A stretch of 64,000 nucleotides of DNA, taken from the NCBI GenBank assembly GCA_964561605.1, contig CAZLQD010000005.1, positions 62,001 through 126,000 on the forward strand, read 5' to 3'. Under the pieces are notes generated by a model. That model made no database searches and was not told the origin of the DNA. It saw nothing but the letters and a program-made list of their open reading frames with translations. This document shows, one piece after another, positions 20,250 to 28,928 of this stretch. Numbering within the stretch: the first letter of the stretch is position 1; each line of letters opens with the position of its first letter. This stretch comes from JALUZX01 sp964561605 (GTDB taxonomy: Bacteria; Planctomycetota; UBA1135; JALUZX01). The translations under genes were made by a program, and so were the position numbers.

Positions 20250-21038
20250 AGAAACTCCTCCACGAACGCAAAGAACCGGCGGGCGAGACCATCCAGTCCC
20301 CGCCCGGAAAGCCCCCGCCGGCCGGCGGCCTTCCGGGCGAAACGACCTCCCCCCGGAAAGGGGGAAAGGGCGGGGGATCTTAGGGTGTGGGTCGGGAAAA
20401 ACAAGGGTTTTCCCTCCGGAAAAAGGAAAGTTTCCCTGCCGGAGGCAAAACAGGAAAAAAAACTCCTTCTTGGAATCCCGCCCCTGGAGCCTCGCACCGC
20501 TTCCCCGGCCTCCCGCGGAAAAATGCCCCCCGGCCCGAGTCCGGGAACGACCCGACCCAGGTCCGAAGCCCTGGAAGGAAAGAGGCGGCCCAGGAAAGAA
20601 GGTGCACGAAGGGCCGAATCTTCCGGAACACTGCTTTCACCCCGCCCCCCGGGAAAAGCCCCCATCCCGCCCGGATGTCACGCGTTTCCCGGGGAGAGCA
20701 AAAAGTTTTCTAGCATGTTCCGGAGAACCGATCCGGATCCTGGTGACTCCCTTTCTCCCCCCTCTCAGCCGGAATTTACCTGGAACCGTCACCCCGGCCC
20801 ACCTCCCCGGCCTTGAAAAGGCCCGGCGGGGGGAGGGGAGCCGGTGTCTCATTCCGCCTCACCGGAGAAACGCCGGCCCTTCCCGCCTCCACGGGATTCC
20901 GCCTCCCGCCCCTTGCGGCCCGCCGCCTTCCGGGGGAACATGGGAGATCCTCCCCGGAGTCTTTCCCCGGACTTTCCCTCGAATTGTTTGAAAACAATAT
21001 AATTCTCTCCTTTTCAACACAAGGACTGGAGGCATCCC
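20250..21038. other. Divergent intergenic region, DUF481 gene / ELWKTDGT gene
   Basis: These 789 nt lack a supportable gene. The frames crossing it are rich in Arg, Pro and Gly with no conserved motif. A purine-rich segment at 20385-20465 alternates GGAAA and TTTCC runs that could form local hairpins. The right end holds the promoter of the ELWKTDGT gene; the leftward promoter for the DUF481 gene was not identified. Confidence 0.5.
20983..21003 (+). promoter_or_regulatory. Consensus -10 box overlapped by an inverted repeat
   Basis: A perfect TATAAT (20998-21003) lies 36 nt before the ATG at 21039. The inverted repeat ATTGTTT-GA-AAACAAT (20983-20998) overlaps its first base, which suits an operator. 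No good -35 is present at 16-18 nt, so activator-dependent transcription is possible. Confidence 0.5.
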
Positions 21039-24000
21039 ATGAGAAAGGCATTCTTCCCGGCGGCCCTGCTCGGTCTCCTCCTGGGCGGGGCGCTCTCCGC
21101 CCAATCCCCATCGCTCCTGAAGGACGTCAACACGATCCCTTCGTCGAACCCTTCGTCCTATCCCTCCGGTTACACCCACAACACGGCCAAGGCGTGGGAC
21201 AACAACAGGTACGCCAAGATCGGACCCTTCATCATTTTCAAAGCGAGGGAATCGACCCACGGAGCCGAACTCTGGAAGAGCCTCCCCGCCGCCAATTCGG
21301 CGACACTGATCAAGGACATCCGCCCCGGAAACGTCTCCTCCTCGCCGGGATACTTCACCAACTTCGGAAGCAAGGTCTTCTTCACGGCCGACGACGGCGT
21401 CCACGGGTACGAGCCCTGGATCACCGACGGAACGACCAACGGGACCTTCCTGCTGGCGGACTGCAATCCCGGAGGCCCCTCCGGGTACGCCTTCTACCCG
21501 ACGGTGATGGGCAACGAGATCTACTGGTGCTCCAGGAACGGCAACAAATACGATCTCTGGAAGAGCGACGGAACCACCGCCGGCACCAAGAGGGTCCTGG
21601 CGGGACTCAAGTACCAATGGTACTATCCGGTGTGCTTCGGAAACAAAATCCTCTTTAGAGGATACGGTTCCAACTCCGGGTACGAACCTTGGGTGACCGA
21701 CGGGACCCAATCCGGCACCAAGATGCTCCTGGACGCCTTACCAGGCACATCTTCGGGTGGCTGCTACTATCCCGTTCCGCTGGGCAACAAGTGTTACTTC
21801 TTCTCGAACACGGCTTCCCCTTCGAATTACGCCCTTTTCGAGACGGACGGCACCACGGCCGGAACCAAGCAGGTGAAGGCCGGATACAGGGGACCTTGGT
21901 ATTACCCCATTCCCCTGGGAAACCGGATCGTCTTCAGCGGGTCCACTTCCGCCCTGGGCAGCGAACCCTGGGTGACCGACGGCACCGCGGGCGGGACCTT
22001 CAACCTGGCCGACATCCGGCCGGGAACGGCCTCGGGTTACTTCAGTTATCCCGCCGTCATGGGAGGCAAGGTCTACTTCCAGGCCTATACCAGCAACGGC
22101 AGGTCCCAGGCGATCTGGGTCACCGACGGCACCAAGGCCGGGACCAAGATGGTGAGCACCAAGTCCCGCTATTTCCACTTTCCCGTCACGGCCGGCAACG
22201 TCATCTTCTTCAGGGGATACTCTTCGACCCCCCTCCACGGCTACGAGCTCTGGAAGACCGACGGGACCGACGCCGGCACCGTGGAAGTGAAGGACATCAA
22301 CTCCGGGAGTCGTTCCAGCTATCCCGCCTTCATCACTCCCGTCATCGCCAACAAGGTCGTCTTCTCCGCCGACGACGGCCTCAACGGCACGGAACTCTGG
22401 ATCAGCGACGGGACGGCCTCGGGGACCAAGCTCCTCCAGGACATCTACCCGGGCATGGGCAAGACCCGGCCCTCCTACCCATCCCCCTTCCTCGACGTCG
22501 AAGGCACCACCTACTTCACCGCGAACGACGGCGTCCACGGGACGGAGCTCTGGAAATCCGACGGAACGCCCGGTGGAACGACCATGGTGAAGGACATCTA
22601 TGCGGGCTCCTTCTCGGGGGCGAGCATCTACGACTCCTTCACGAATTCCTGGAGATCCGACGGTTCCCAGAAGGCCGTCGCCCTGGGCAGGATCCTGTTC
22701 TTCCGGGGGACCACGAAAGCCGCGGGATCCGAGATCTGGAAGACCGACGGCACCGCCGCCGGCACGGTTATGGTCAAGGACATCATGCCCGGGTCCAGTT
22801 CCGGCGGGTTCTACCACGGGTGCGTCCTGGGGAACCGGGTCTACTTCTTCGCCAGGGACGCTTCGGGTTACGGACTCTGGAAGACCGACGGCACCGCCGC
22901 CGGCACGGTCAAGGTGAAGGGCGGCTTCTCCAGCTTCTGGAACTACCCCTTCCCCTACCGCGGAAAGATCTACTTCCAGGGATACACCTCGGCCAACGGC
23001 CGGGAACCCTGGGTCACCGACGGCACGGCCGCCGGCACGATGATGCTCAAGGACATCAAGAGCGGGTCCGCCTCGGGTTACTTCTACGAACCCGTGGTCA
23101 TGGGCGGAAAGGTCTACTTCCGCGCCTACAAGGCCACGGGCGTCGGGTACGCCGTCTTCGTCACCGACGGTACTCCCTCGGGGACGGCCCTGGCCTTCAA
23201 CTTGAACGGGTACAACGGCTACGGTCTCACGGCCATGGGCAACAAGCTCTTCTTCCTCAACAGAGACTCCGCCCACGGCTCGGAAATCTGGGTCTCCGAC
23301 GGAACCCAGGCCGGCACCAAGCTCTTCAAGGACATCAGCCCCGGGACCTCCAGCGGCTACTTCAGCTACCCCTGCGTGCTGGGGAACACCCTCTTCTTCC
23401 GGGCCAGGGAGACCAGTTCGGGTTATGAACTCTGGAAGACCGACGGCACCAAGGCCGGAACGGTCCTGGTGAAGGACATCAGGACGGGCATCACCTCGAG
23501 TTACCCCACCTACATCACGGCCGTCGGCAGCCGCCACGTCTTCTTCAAGGCCGACGACGGAACCCACGGCTCCGAGGTCTGGAAATCCGACGGAACGGCG
23601 GCAGGCACCATTCTCGTCTCCGACGTCCGCACCGGCCCCTGGAGTTCCTATCCGTCCAATCTCGCCCTTTCGGGAGGCCGTCTCTTCTTCAGGGCCGACG
23701 ACGGCTTCAAGGGTTCCGAACCCTGGGTCTACTTCCCCGGCGGAACGGCGCAATCCTTCGGATACGGCACCAACGACCTCTATCCCTTCACGGCCACCGA
23801 CCCGGCCCTGGGCGGAAACATGACTCTCACCGTCTCGGGCATGGGCTCAGGGAAGGGAGCCCTGATCCTCCTGGCCGCCCCGACCTCCGCCCCGGCGGCC
23901 TTCGGGGAGAGCTGGCTCCACTTCAACCCGCTCATCATCTACATGGGCCTGGTGGTGACCCCCGCCGGCGGCGGATCCACCACCCTTACCGTGCCCAACG

Positions 24001-24113
24001 ACCCCGCCCTGGTGGGGGCCAAGATCGCCTCCCAGGCCTTCGTCTACCCCACAGCCACTCCGCCCATCGGCGTGGACTTCACCAACGGCGTGTTGCTCAC
24101 CTTCGGCAATTGA
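21039..24113 (+). CDS. Secreted ELWKTDGT-repeat (propeller-like) protein
   Basis: The 1024 residues begin with a signal peptide (MRKAFFPAALLGLLLGGALS) after a GGAGG site. About 16 canonical repeats of ~50 residues follow, each with a motif like ELWKTDGTAAGT and then VKDI-PG-SS-Y, plus a degenerate copy at each end. Such repeats are common in large secreted proteins of Planctomycetota and Myxococcota and are thought to form beta-propellers; binding or adhesion is likely but undemonstrated. The last ~105 residues (from YGTNDLYPFTATDPALG) are a separate beta-domain resembling C-terminal modules on other secreted proteins of this lineage. It is a single-gene unit with a promoter just upstream and a strong terminator downstream. 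Confidence 0.9.
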   Translation: MRKAFFPAALLGLLLGGALSAQSPSLLKDVNTIPSSNPSSYPSGYTHNTAKAWDNNRYAKIGPFIIFKARESTHGAELWKSLPAANSATLIKDIRPGNVSSSPGYFTNFGSKVFFTADDGVHGYEPWITDGTTNGTFLLADCNPGGPSGYAFYPTVMGNEIYWCSRNGNKYDLWKSDGTTAGTKRVLAGLKYQWYYPVCFGNKILFRGYGSNSGYEPWVTDGTQSGTKMLLDALPGTSSGGCYYPVPLGNKCYFFSNTASPSNYALFETDGTTAGTKQVKAGYRGPWYYPIPLGNRIVFSGSTSALGSEPWVTDGTAGGTFNLADIRPGTASGYFSYPAVMGGKVYFQAYTSNGRSQAIWVTDGTKAGTKMVSTKSRYFHFPVTAGNVIFFRGYSSTPLHGYELWKTDGTDAGTVEVKDINSGSRSSYPAFITPVIANKVVFSADDGLNGTELWISDGTASGTKLLQDIYPGMGKTRPSYPSPFLDVEGTTYFTANDGVHGTELWKSDGTPGGTTMVKDIYAGSFSGASIYDSFTNSWRSDGSQKAVALGRILFFRGTTKAAGSEIWKTDGTAAGTVMVKDIMPGSSSGGFYHGCVLGNRVYFFARDASGYGLWKTDGTAAGTVKVKGGFSSFWNYPFPYRGKIYFQGYTSANGREPWVTDGTAAGTMMLKDIKSGSASGYFYEPVVMGGKVYFRAYKATGVGYAVFVTDGTPSGTALAFNLNGYNGYGLTAMGNKLFFLNRDSAHGSEIWVSDGTQAGTKLFKDISPGTSSGYFSYPCVLGNTLFFRARETSSGYELWKTDGTKAGTVLVKDIRTGITSSYPTYITAVGSRHVFFKADDGTHGSEVWKSDGTAAGTILVSDVRTGPWSSYPSNLALSGGRLFFRADDGFKGSEPWVYFPGGTAQSFGYGTNDLYPFTATDPALGGNMTLTVSGMGSGKGALILLAAPTSAPAAFGESWLHFNPLIIYMGLVVTPAGGGSTTLTVPNDPALVGAKIASQAFVYPTATPPIGVDFTNGVLLTFGN
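21230..23740 (+). repeat. Intragenic array of ~150-bp coding repeats
   Basis: The TDGT or SDGT motif recurs 16 times at roughly 130-190 bp spacing. The nucleotide repeats are diverged, with a few blocks such as GACCGACGGCACCGCCGCCG repeated exactly (near 22741 and 22882). This points to older duplication with some recent exchange between neighbouring units. Confidence 0.8.
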
Positions 24114-24146
24114 TTCCCCGGGAAGGAATCCTTTCTCCCGCTTCCA

Positions 24147-24188
24147 GCGGGCCCGGCGGGCCGTCCCGCCGGGCCCGCCTTCTTTCCC
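24147..24188. terminator. Bidirectional terminator between convergent genes
   Basis: A perfect 14-bp stem (GCGGGCCCGGCGGG, 24147-24160, with its complement 24165-24178) around a CCGT loop is followed on the plus strand by a pyrimidine-rich CTTCTTTCCC tract. It lies 33 nt after the ELWKTDGT stop and 37 nt after the leftward lptG stop, so it can serve both. Confidence 0.8.
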
Positions 24189-24214
24189 TCCCCCGAATCC
24201 GGGCCAGGGTCCGC

Positions 24215-25318
24215 CTAGGTCCGGATGGAGCCGAACAGGACCACCCCGGCCGAGCCGAAGACGATGGGTACGATCCAGGCCGAGACCACCGGGTTGAGGA
24301 CCTTCGTGCCCCCCAGGTTTCGCATGGCGATGTCCAGCACCATGTAGAGACCGCATATTGCGATGGCCAGGATCACCCCCTCGAGGGTGGATTTCCGCTC
24401 GAAATTGAATCCGAAGGGAAGGGTGAGGAGGAGAAGCAGGATGTTCGCCAGGGGGAAGGTGATGTGGTAGTTGAGCAGAACCTGGTAATTCTTGAAGTCC
24501 GGCCTGAGGCGGGCCAGCTCGGCCAGCTCCGAGTAGGAGAAGTCGAAGAACTCCCGGGTCCTCTTGATCTCCTTTGCAAGGAAGTCCGGGTCCAGGGCGC
24601 TCCCCGGCAGGGTGTCGATCCTGGTGACCTCGATCTCCCCCGCAGGCCCTGGGCCCATCCTCCTTCCCTTCTCGAGCTTCCAGTGCCCCCGCCGGCGGCC
24701 CTCCTTCACCCACTTCGCCCCGGCGGCCACGATCCTCTCCCAGTCCCCGGACAGCCTTCCCAGGGTGAAGATGCTTAGCCCCTTCGCCCTGCGGCTGAGG
24801 GCGTAATACTTGTCGATGGAAACCAGCTTTCCCGCCGGATCCAGGAAGAAGAGGTTCTGCTTGACCCGCTCGGCCTCTCCCTCGAAGGCCACCTGGTGGA
24901 GCCTTTCCTTCAGGGGCCTGAGGGAGGGCAGGGCCAGTTCCCGGATCCCCACCATCAGGACCGTGGCGAGCCCCGCTCCCAGGAATACGGGAACCATGAT
25001 CCTGTAGACGCTCGTGCCCGTCACGATCATGGGGACGATCTCGTTGTACTTCACCATCTTGGTCACGGTGAACATCGCGGCCGTCACCGTGATGAAGGGG
25101 GCGATCTGGAGGAAGACGAAGACCGAGTTGGCAAGGTAGTACTCCACCACCACCTTGGGGATGGAGATCCCGGGCAACTTCTCCGCCGCCTCGGCGAAGT
25201 CGTCCATGTGGGCGAAGAGATCGAAGATGATCATGAGGCCCACCATGAAGACGAGCCAGACGACCCAGGAAAAGACGAAATGCTTCCCTACGTACCTGTC
25301 CAGAAGGCGGACCTTCAT
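24215..25318 (-). CDS. lptG: LPS export permease LptG
   Basis: This is a 367-residue inner-membrane protein starting at the ATG at 25318 (MKVRLLDRYVGKHFVFSWVV); the frame continues upstream only as a shadow of lptF. It has the family layout: three N-terminal transmembrane helices (about 15-125), a periplasmic beta-jellyroll (about 130-265) and three C-terminal helices (about 275-365). With LptF and the LptB ATPase it would lift lipopolysaccharide out of the inner membrane into the LptC/A bridge. Its start overlaps the lptF stop (ATGA). Assigning it as G instead of F rests on gene order and is the less certain part. lptB is not in the window. Confidence 0.88.
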   Translation of the reverse strand: MKVRLLDRYVGKHFVFSWVVWLVFMVGLMIIFDLFAHMDDFAEAAEKLPGISIPKVVVEYYLANSVFVFLQIAPFITVTAAMFTVTKMVKYNEIVPMIVTGTSVYRIMVPVFLGAGLATVLMVGIRELALPSLRPLKERLHQVAFEGEAERVKQNLFFLDPAGKLVSIDKYYALSRRAKGLSIFTLGRLSGDWERIVAAGAKWVKEGRRRGHWKLEKGRRMGPGPAGEIEVTRIDTLPGSALDPDFLAKEIKRTREFFDFSYSELAELARLRPDFKNYQVLLNYHITFPLANILLLLLTLPFGFNFERKSTLEGVILAIAICGLYMVLDIAMRNLGGTKVLNPVVSAWIVPIVFGSAGVVLFGSIRT

Positions 25319-26385
25319 ATCCGCATCACCTTTATATTGAGCGCAAGGGCCAGGATCCCCAGGGCCATCCCCGGGAGCCAGCCCGTGAGGACCGGGTCTC
25401 CCCCGGAGACGGCCATCGCCTCCCCCAGGTAGGCCAGGGCGTAGTATCCCAGGATCGGAAAGAAGGAGAGACCGAAGGCGGCCATCCTCCCCCCCCGGCG
25501 GAAGAGGATGCCGATGGGAGCCCCAATGAGGGCGAAGAGGAGGGCCGCCAGGCTGTGGCACATCCGGAAGTGGATCCGCCTCCTGGCCTTGGCCGGGTTG
25601 AAGATCCTCCCGGTCCTGAGCTCCGCCACGAGTTGGGCCGTGGTCATGTCGTGGTACCGGACCCGGCGGCGGCGTCCCAGGAAGAGGGTTCCCACGTCGA
25701 CCTGGACGTCCAGTTCCTCCGCTTCCGCCTGGAAGACCTGGGACTTCTCGTCGATCTCCACGCCTCCGCTCTGCCCCCGGAATCCCCGGAAGAAGACCCG
25801 GACCTTTCCCGCCTTGGGAGGTTCCATCCAGACCTCGTCGGCATGACCGCAGATCCCGGACTTCCTCAAGTCCACCCAGACGTCCTCGAAGCGCCCCCGG
25901 GCCTTCTTCCGCCAGAGCATGCGGAACCCGGAAAAGCTGATCAGGTTGTTCACCGGGTTGGTCTTGGAGAAGAACTGGGAGGCCACGTCGGCCACCATCC
26001 GGTGCTTCCGGTAGTACACCGTGGGGATCACGTTGTGGAGGAGCCAGCCGTTCAGGCAGGAGAGGACCAGGCCCATGAAGGCCGCCGGCAGGAGGACCTG
26101 GTAGAGGTGGACCCCTCCCATGCGCACCGCCAGGATCTCCCGGTCCGCCGCGGCCCGCCCGTAGGTGAGGACCACCGAGATCATGACCGCCACGGGAATC
26201 AGGTGGGGAAGGGGATCCACCGACCAGAGGAGCATGGCCTTCACAACCAGCAGGGGATCCAGGCCGGCCGAGTGGTAGGTCCACCTCGCCACGGCCACAA
26301 GGAGGGCCACGGCGAAGAGCACGCCGAAGGTGAGCAGGAAGTTGGCCGCCAGCTCCTTCAGGTAGTAGCGGTGAAGAATGCGCAA
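25315..26385 (-). CDS. lptF: LPS export permease LptF
   Basis: The 356-residue permease of the YjgP/YjgQ family begins MRILHRYYLKELAANFLLTF, an amphipathic stretch typical of these proteins. It has six predicted transmembrane helices in two groups flanking a periplasmic domain (about 120-265), including IDEKSQVFQAEAEELDVQV. It pairs with the overlapping lptG to form the heterodimeric core of the lipopolysaccharide exporter. A divergent gene for a Kdo-kinase-like protein starts 44 nt away, so both promoters must lie in a very small space. Neighbouring acyltransferase and glycosyltransferase genes support a lipid A context. Confidence 0.88.
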   Translation of the reverse strand: MRILHRYYLKELAANFLLTFGVLFAVALLVAVARWTYHSAGLDPLLVVKAMLLWSVDPLPHLIPVAVMISVVLTYGRAAADREILAVRMGGVHLYQVLLPAAFMGLVLSCLNGWLLHNVIPTVYYRKHRMVADVASQFFSKTNPVNNLISFSGFRMLWRKKARGRFEDVWVDLRKSGICGHADEVWMEPPKAGKVRVFFRGFRGQSGGVEIDEKSQVFQAEAEELDVQVDVGTLFLGRRRRVRYHDMTTAQLVAELRTGRIFNPAKARRRIHFRMCHSLAALLFALIGAPIGILFRRGGRMAAFGLSFFPILGYYALAYLGEAMAVSGGDPVLTGWLPGMALGILALALNIKVMRI

Positions 26386-26429
26386 GAACCCCTCCGGGAT
26401 CGTCGTCTGGGTGGGTTATCCTCGAAGGG

Positions 26430-27908
26430 GTGGAACCTGCGCGCAAGGGGATTCGATGGCGCTTCCTGGAAGAGGTCCCCCCCGGGGACCTCCTGGAGGC
26501 GGCCGCCCAGGCTCCCGGCGGAACGCTGATCCTCAAGAGCTCTCCCTTCCGGCTGGTCTGCCGCCTCCGGGGGGAAGGCGCCGGGGCGGTTGTGAAGATC
26601 CACCTGGCCCGGGGGCCCCTCCGGCGCGGAACGGCCCGGCTGGGCCTGGACCCGGCCTCCCGGGAGGCCCGGACCCTCCGGGCGGCCCGGAAGGCGGGTC
26701 TTCCCGCCCCCCGGCCCCTCGCCCTGGGCCGAACCCCCTCGGGGGAGACGCGCCTTCTCATGGAAGACCTGGGACCAGGGGCGACCCTGGCGGACCTCCT
26801 GGAGGAAGGGGATCCGGGCCGGAAAAGGATCCTGGCGGCGGCCCGCCTCACGGCGAAACTCCACCTGGCGGGTTTCCGTCACGCCGATCTCCACCCGGGG
26901 AACCTCTTCTTCCCCCGCCGGGGCGAAGAGCCCTTCCTCCTGGACCTCCAGGCCGCCCGGCCCGGCCTGGGCCCTCTGGGCAGACGGGGCCGGGAGAAGG
27001 CCCTGGCCTTCCTCTGGCTCTCGGGGAGGAGGAGCCTCCCGGCCCGCCGGGGCCTCCTCTTCCTCCGGGCCTACCTCCAGGTCTTTCCCTGGCCCCGACC
27101 CGAGTCCCCGGCCTCCCTGGGAGAGCGCTTGGAGAGGGCCGCCGCCCTCCTGGAGCGAAAGACTTGGATCCGCCGGGAGGACAGGCCCTTCCGCAATTGC
27201 TCGGAATTCCTCGAACTTCCCGGCCTGGAAGGCCCGGCCTTCCAGGCCCGGTCTCCCGGGGCCCCCTCTCCCGGGGAGGTGGAGGACCTCCTGGAAAGGA
27301 AGGAACTCCAATACCTGCGCAGGGGGAGGAGGGGCTTCGTAGCCCGGGGAGGAGGCTGGATCCTCAAGGAAAGGGATCTCTCCCACGCAAAGGCCCTGTG
27401 GCTTGCCCATTACAGGCTTCTCCAGCGGCAGATCCCCGCCCCCCGGGCCCTCCTCCTCCTCACCCGCCGGAGGAGGGGGCTCGTCGTCGTCCAGGACCTG
27501 GGGGAACTGCCCGACCTGGGCCGGGCCCTGGCCCAGGCAGGAGAAGAATCCCGCCGGCAGGCCCTCCTCGAGGCCGCCGCCCGCCTGGCGGCGGCCCTCC
27601 ACGCAGGAGGCCTCCGGAACCGGGACCTGAAGGCCGCCAATCTCCTGGTCCAGGAGACCCCCCGGGGCCCCCTGGTCCTGCCGGTGGACCTGGACGGCCT
27701 GGACCGGCCCAGGCGCCTGGGCAGGCGCCACGTGGCCCGGGACCTGGCCCGTCTCTCGGCCTCCCTCCTCTCCCGGGAGATCCCCTGGCGCCCCTTCCTG
27801 GAGGCCTACCGCCGGGCCCTCCCGGAGGGGAACCCCTACCTTCCCCCCCTGGAGGCCCTGGAGGAAGACCTGGAGAAGCACCTGGCCCGCCTGGGTCCTA
27901 GACCTTGA
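26430..27908 (+). CDS. Tandem-domain Kdo/WaaP-type lipid A-core kinase-like protein
   Basis: This 492-residue protein starts at GTG 26430 and contains two kinase-like halves. The first (about 30-180) has a likely ATP lysine in VVKIHLA (Lys56), the catalytic HADLHPGN (151-158) and a metal-binding DLQ near 172, typical of lipopolysaccharide core (Kdo/WaaP) kinases. The second (about 290-430) repeats the plan with WILKERD, NRDLKAANLL (397-406) and VDLDG (419-423). WaaP/KdkA enzymes normally have one kinase domain, so this looks like an internal duplication in which both halves keep catalytic residues. It would phosphorylate the lipid A-core region at the inner membrane. It is followed by an acyltransferase and a GT4 gene in the same direction. 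Confidence 0.75.
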   Translation: MEPARKGIRWRFLEEVPPGDLLEAAAQAPGGTLILKSSPFRLVCRLRGEGAGAVVKIHLARGPLRRGTARLGLDPASREARTLRAARKAGLPAPRPLALGRTPSGETRLLMEDLGPGATLADLLEEGDPGRKRILAAARLTAKLHLAGFRHADLHPGNLFFPRRGEEPFLLDLQAARPGLGPLGRRGREKALAFLWLSGRRSLPARRGLLFLRAYLQVFPWPRPESPASLGERLERAAALLERKTWIRREDRPFRNCSEFLELPGLEGPAFQARSPGAPSPGEVEDLLERKELQYLRRGRRGFVARGGGWILKERDLSHAKALWLAHYRLLQRQIPAPRALLLLTRRRRGLVVVQDLGELPDLGRALAQAGEESRRQALLEAAARLAAALHAGGLRNRDLKAANLLVQETPRGPLVLPVDLDGLDRPRRLGRRHVARDLARLSASLLSREIPWRPFLEAYRRALPEGNPYLPPLEALEEDLEKHLARLGPRP

Positions 27909-27941
27909 ATCCTGGAGCGCCCCCACCAGGATGGAGCCGTC

Positions 27942-28928
27942 ATGAACCGTTTCGCCCTGAAGAACCGGGTCCGCCGGGTCAAACACGCACTCCTCTCGGG
28001 TGTGGTCCGCTCCTCCCTGGCCGCCTTCTCCCTCCTTCCCGAAAGAGTCCTCCTCGGGCCCGTCTCGGGCCTGGGAGCGATCCTCCTCCGGAAGGCCCTG
28101 GGCGGGCGGGCGAAGGAGCAACTGGCCCTGGCCTTCCCGGAGATGGGTCCCCGGGAGATCGAAGCCGCGGCCCGGGGAGTATGCCGGAACTTCGGGCGCC
28201 TTCCGGCCGAGCTGATCCTGGCCCGCAGACAGGGCTTCGCCTTCCTGGAGAAACGGGTCGTCACCGACGAAAGCCTGGAGTACATGGAGGAGGCCCGGGC
28301 CGCCGGGAAGGGCGTCATCGTCGTCTCCGCCCACATCGGCAACTGGGAACTCTTCGCCTGGTGGGGAGCCCACCACTATCCCGAGCCCCTCGCCGTGGTG
28401 GGCAAAAGAATCCGTAACCCCGGAATCAACAGGCTCGTCAATTCCTTCCGGACCCTCGGCGGCGCCCTGGTCATCGACAGGGACGATCCGCCCCGCCGGA
28501 TGCTCCGCCACCTTGCCCGGCCCGGACTTCTCGGCGTCCTCCCCGACCAGGACGTGGACGTCCTGGCCGGGGAATTCCTCGAGTTCTTCGGCCGGCGGGC
28601 CTACACATCCACGGGCCCGGCGGCCCTCTCCCTCGCCTCGGGAGCCCCCATGATCCCCGGGTTCCTCCTCAGGGAGGGGGACCGGTTCCGGGTGAGGTTC
28701 ATGCCGCCCATATTTCCTTCCAGAGAAAACCCCAGGAAGGAAGAGATCGTCCGCCTCACCCGGGCCTGGTCGGGAGCCGTGGAAGACACCGTCCGGGAAT
28801 ACACGGACCAGTGGGCCTGGTTCCACAAGCGCTGGGCCTCCACGCCGGAAACTGTCGCCCGGAAACGAAGACGATACCTGGAAAGCCGCAAGAGGAAGGC
28901 CCTGGCGGGCCAAGGAGGGGGAGGATGA
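27942..28928 (+). CDS. Lipid A biosynthesis acyltransferase (LpxL/HtrB family)
   Basis: The 328-residue protein belongs to the lysophospholipid acyltransferase superfamily branch that adds secondary acyl chains to lipid A. The catalytic motif HIGNWE (131-136) fits H-X4-D/E, and DRDDPPRRMLRHL, GVLPDQDV and FFGRRAYTSTGPAALSLASG are typical LpxL blocks. The N-terminus carries one hydrophobic segment that would tether it to the inner membrane. It sits 33 nt after the Kdo-kinase-like gene and overlaps the GT4 gene by ATGA, giving a three-gene lipid A/core unit. The acyl donor (acyl-ACP) and position cannot be told from sequence. Confidence 0.88.
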   Translation: MNRFALKNRVRRVKHALLSGVVRSSLAAFSLLPERVLLGPVSGLGAILLRKALGGRAKEQLALAFPEMGPREIEAAARGVCRNFGRLPAELILARRQGFAFLEKRVVTDESLEYMEEARAAGKGVIVVSAHIGNWELFAWWGAHHYPEPLAVVGKRIRNPGINRLVNSFRTLGGALVIDRDDPPRRMLRHLARPGLLGVLPDQDVDVLAGEFLEFFGRRAYTSTGPAALSLASGAPMIPGFLLREGDRFRVRFMPPIFPSRENPRKEEIVRLTRAWSGAVEDTVREYTDQWAWFHKRWASTPETVARKRRRYLESRKRKALAGQGGGG

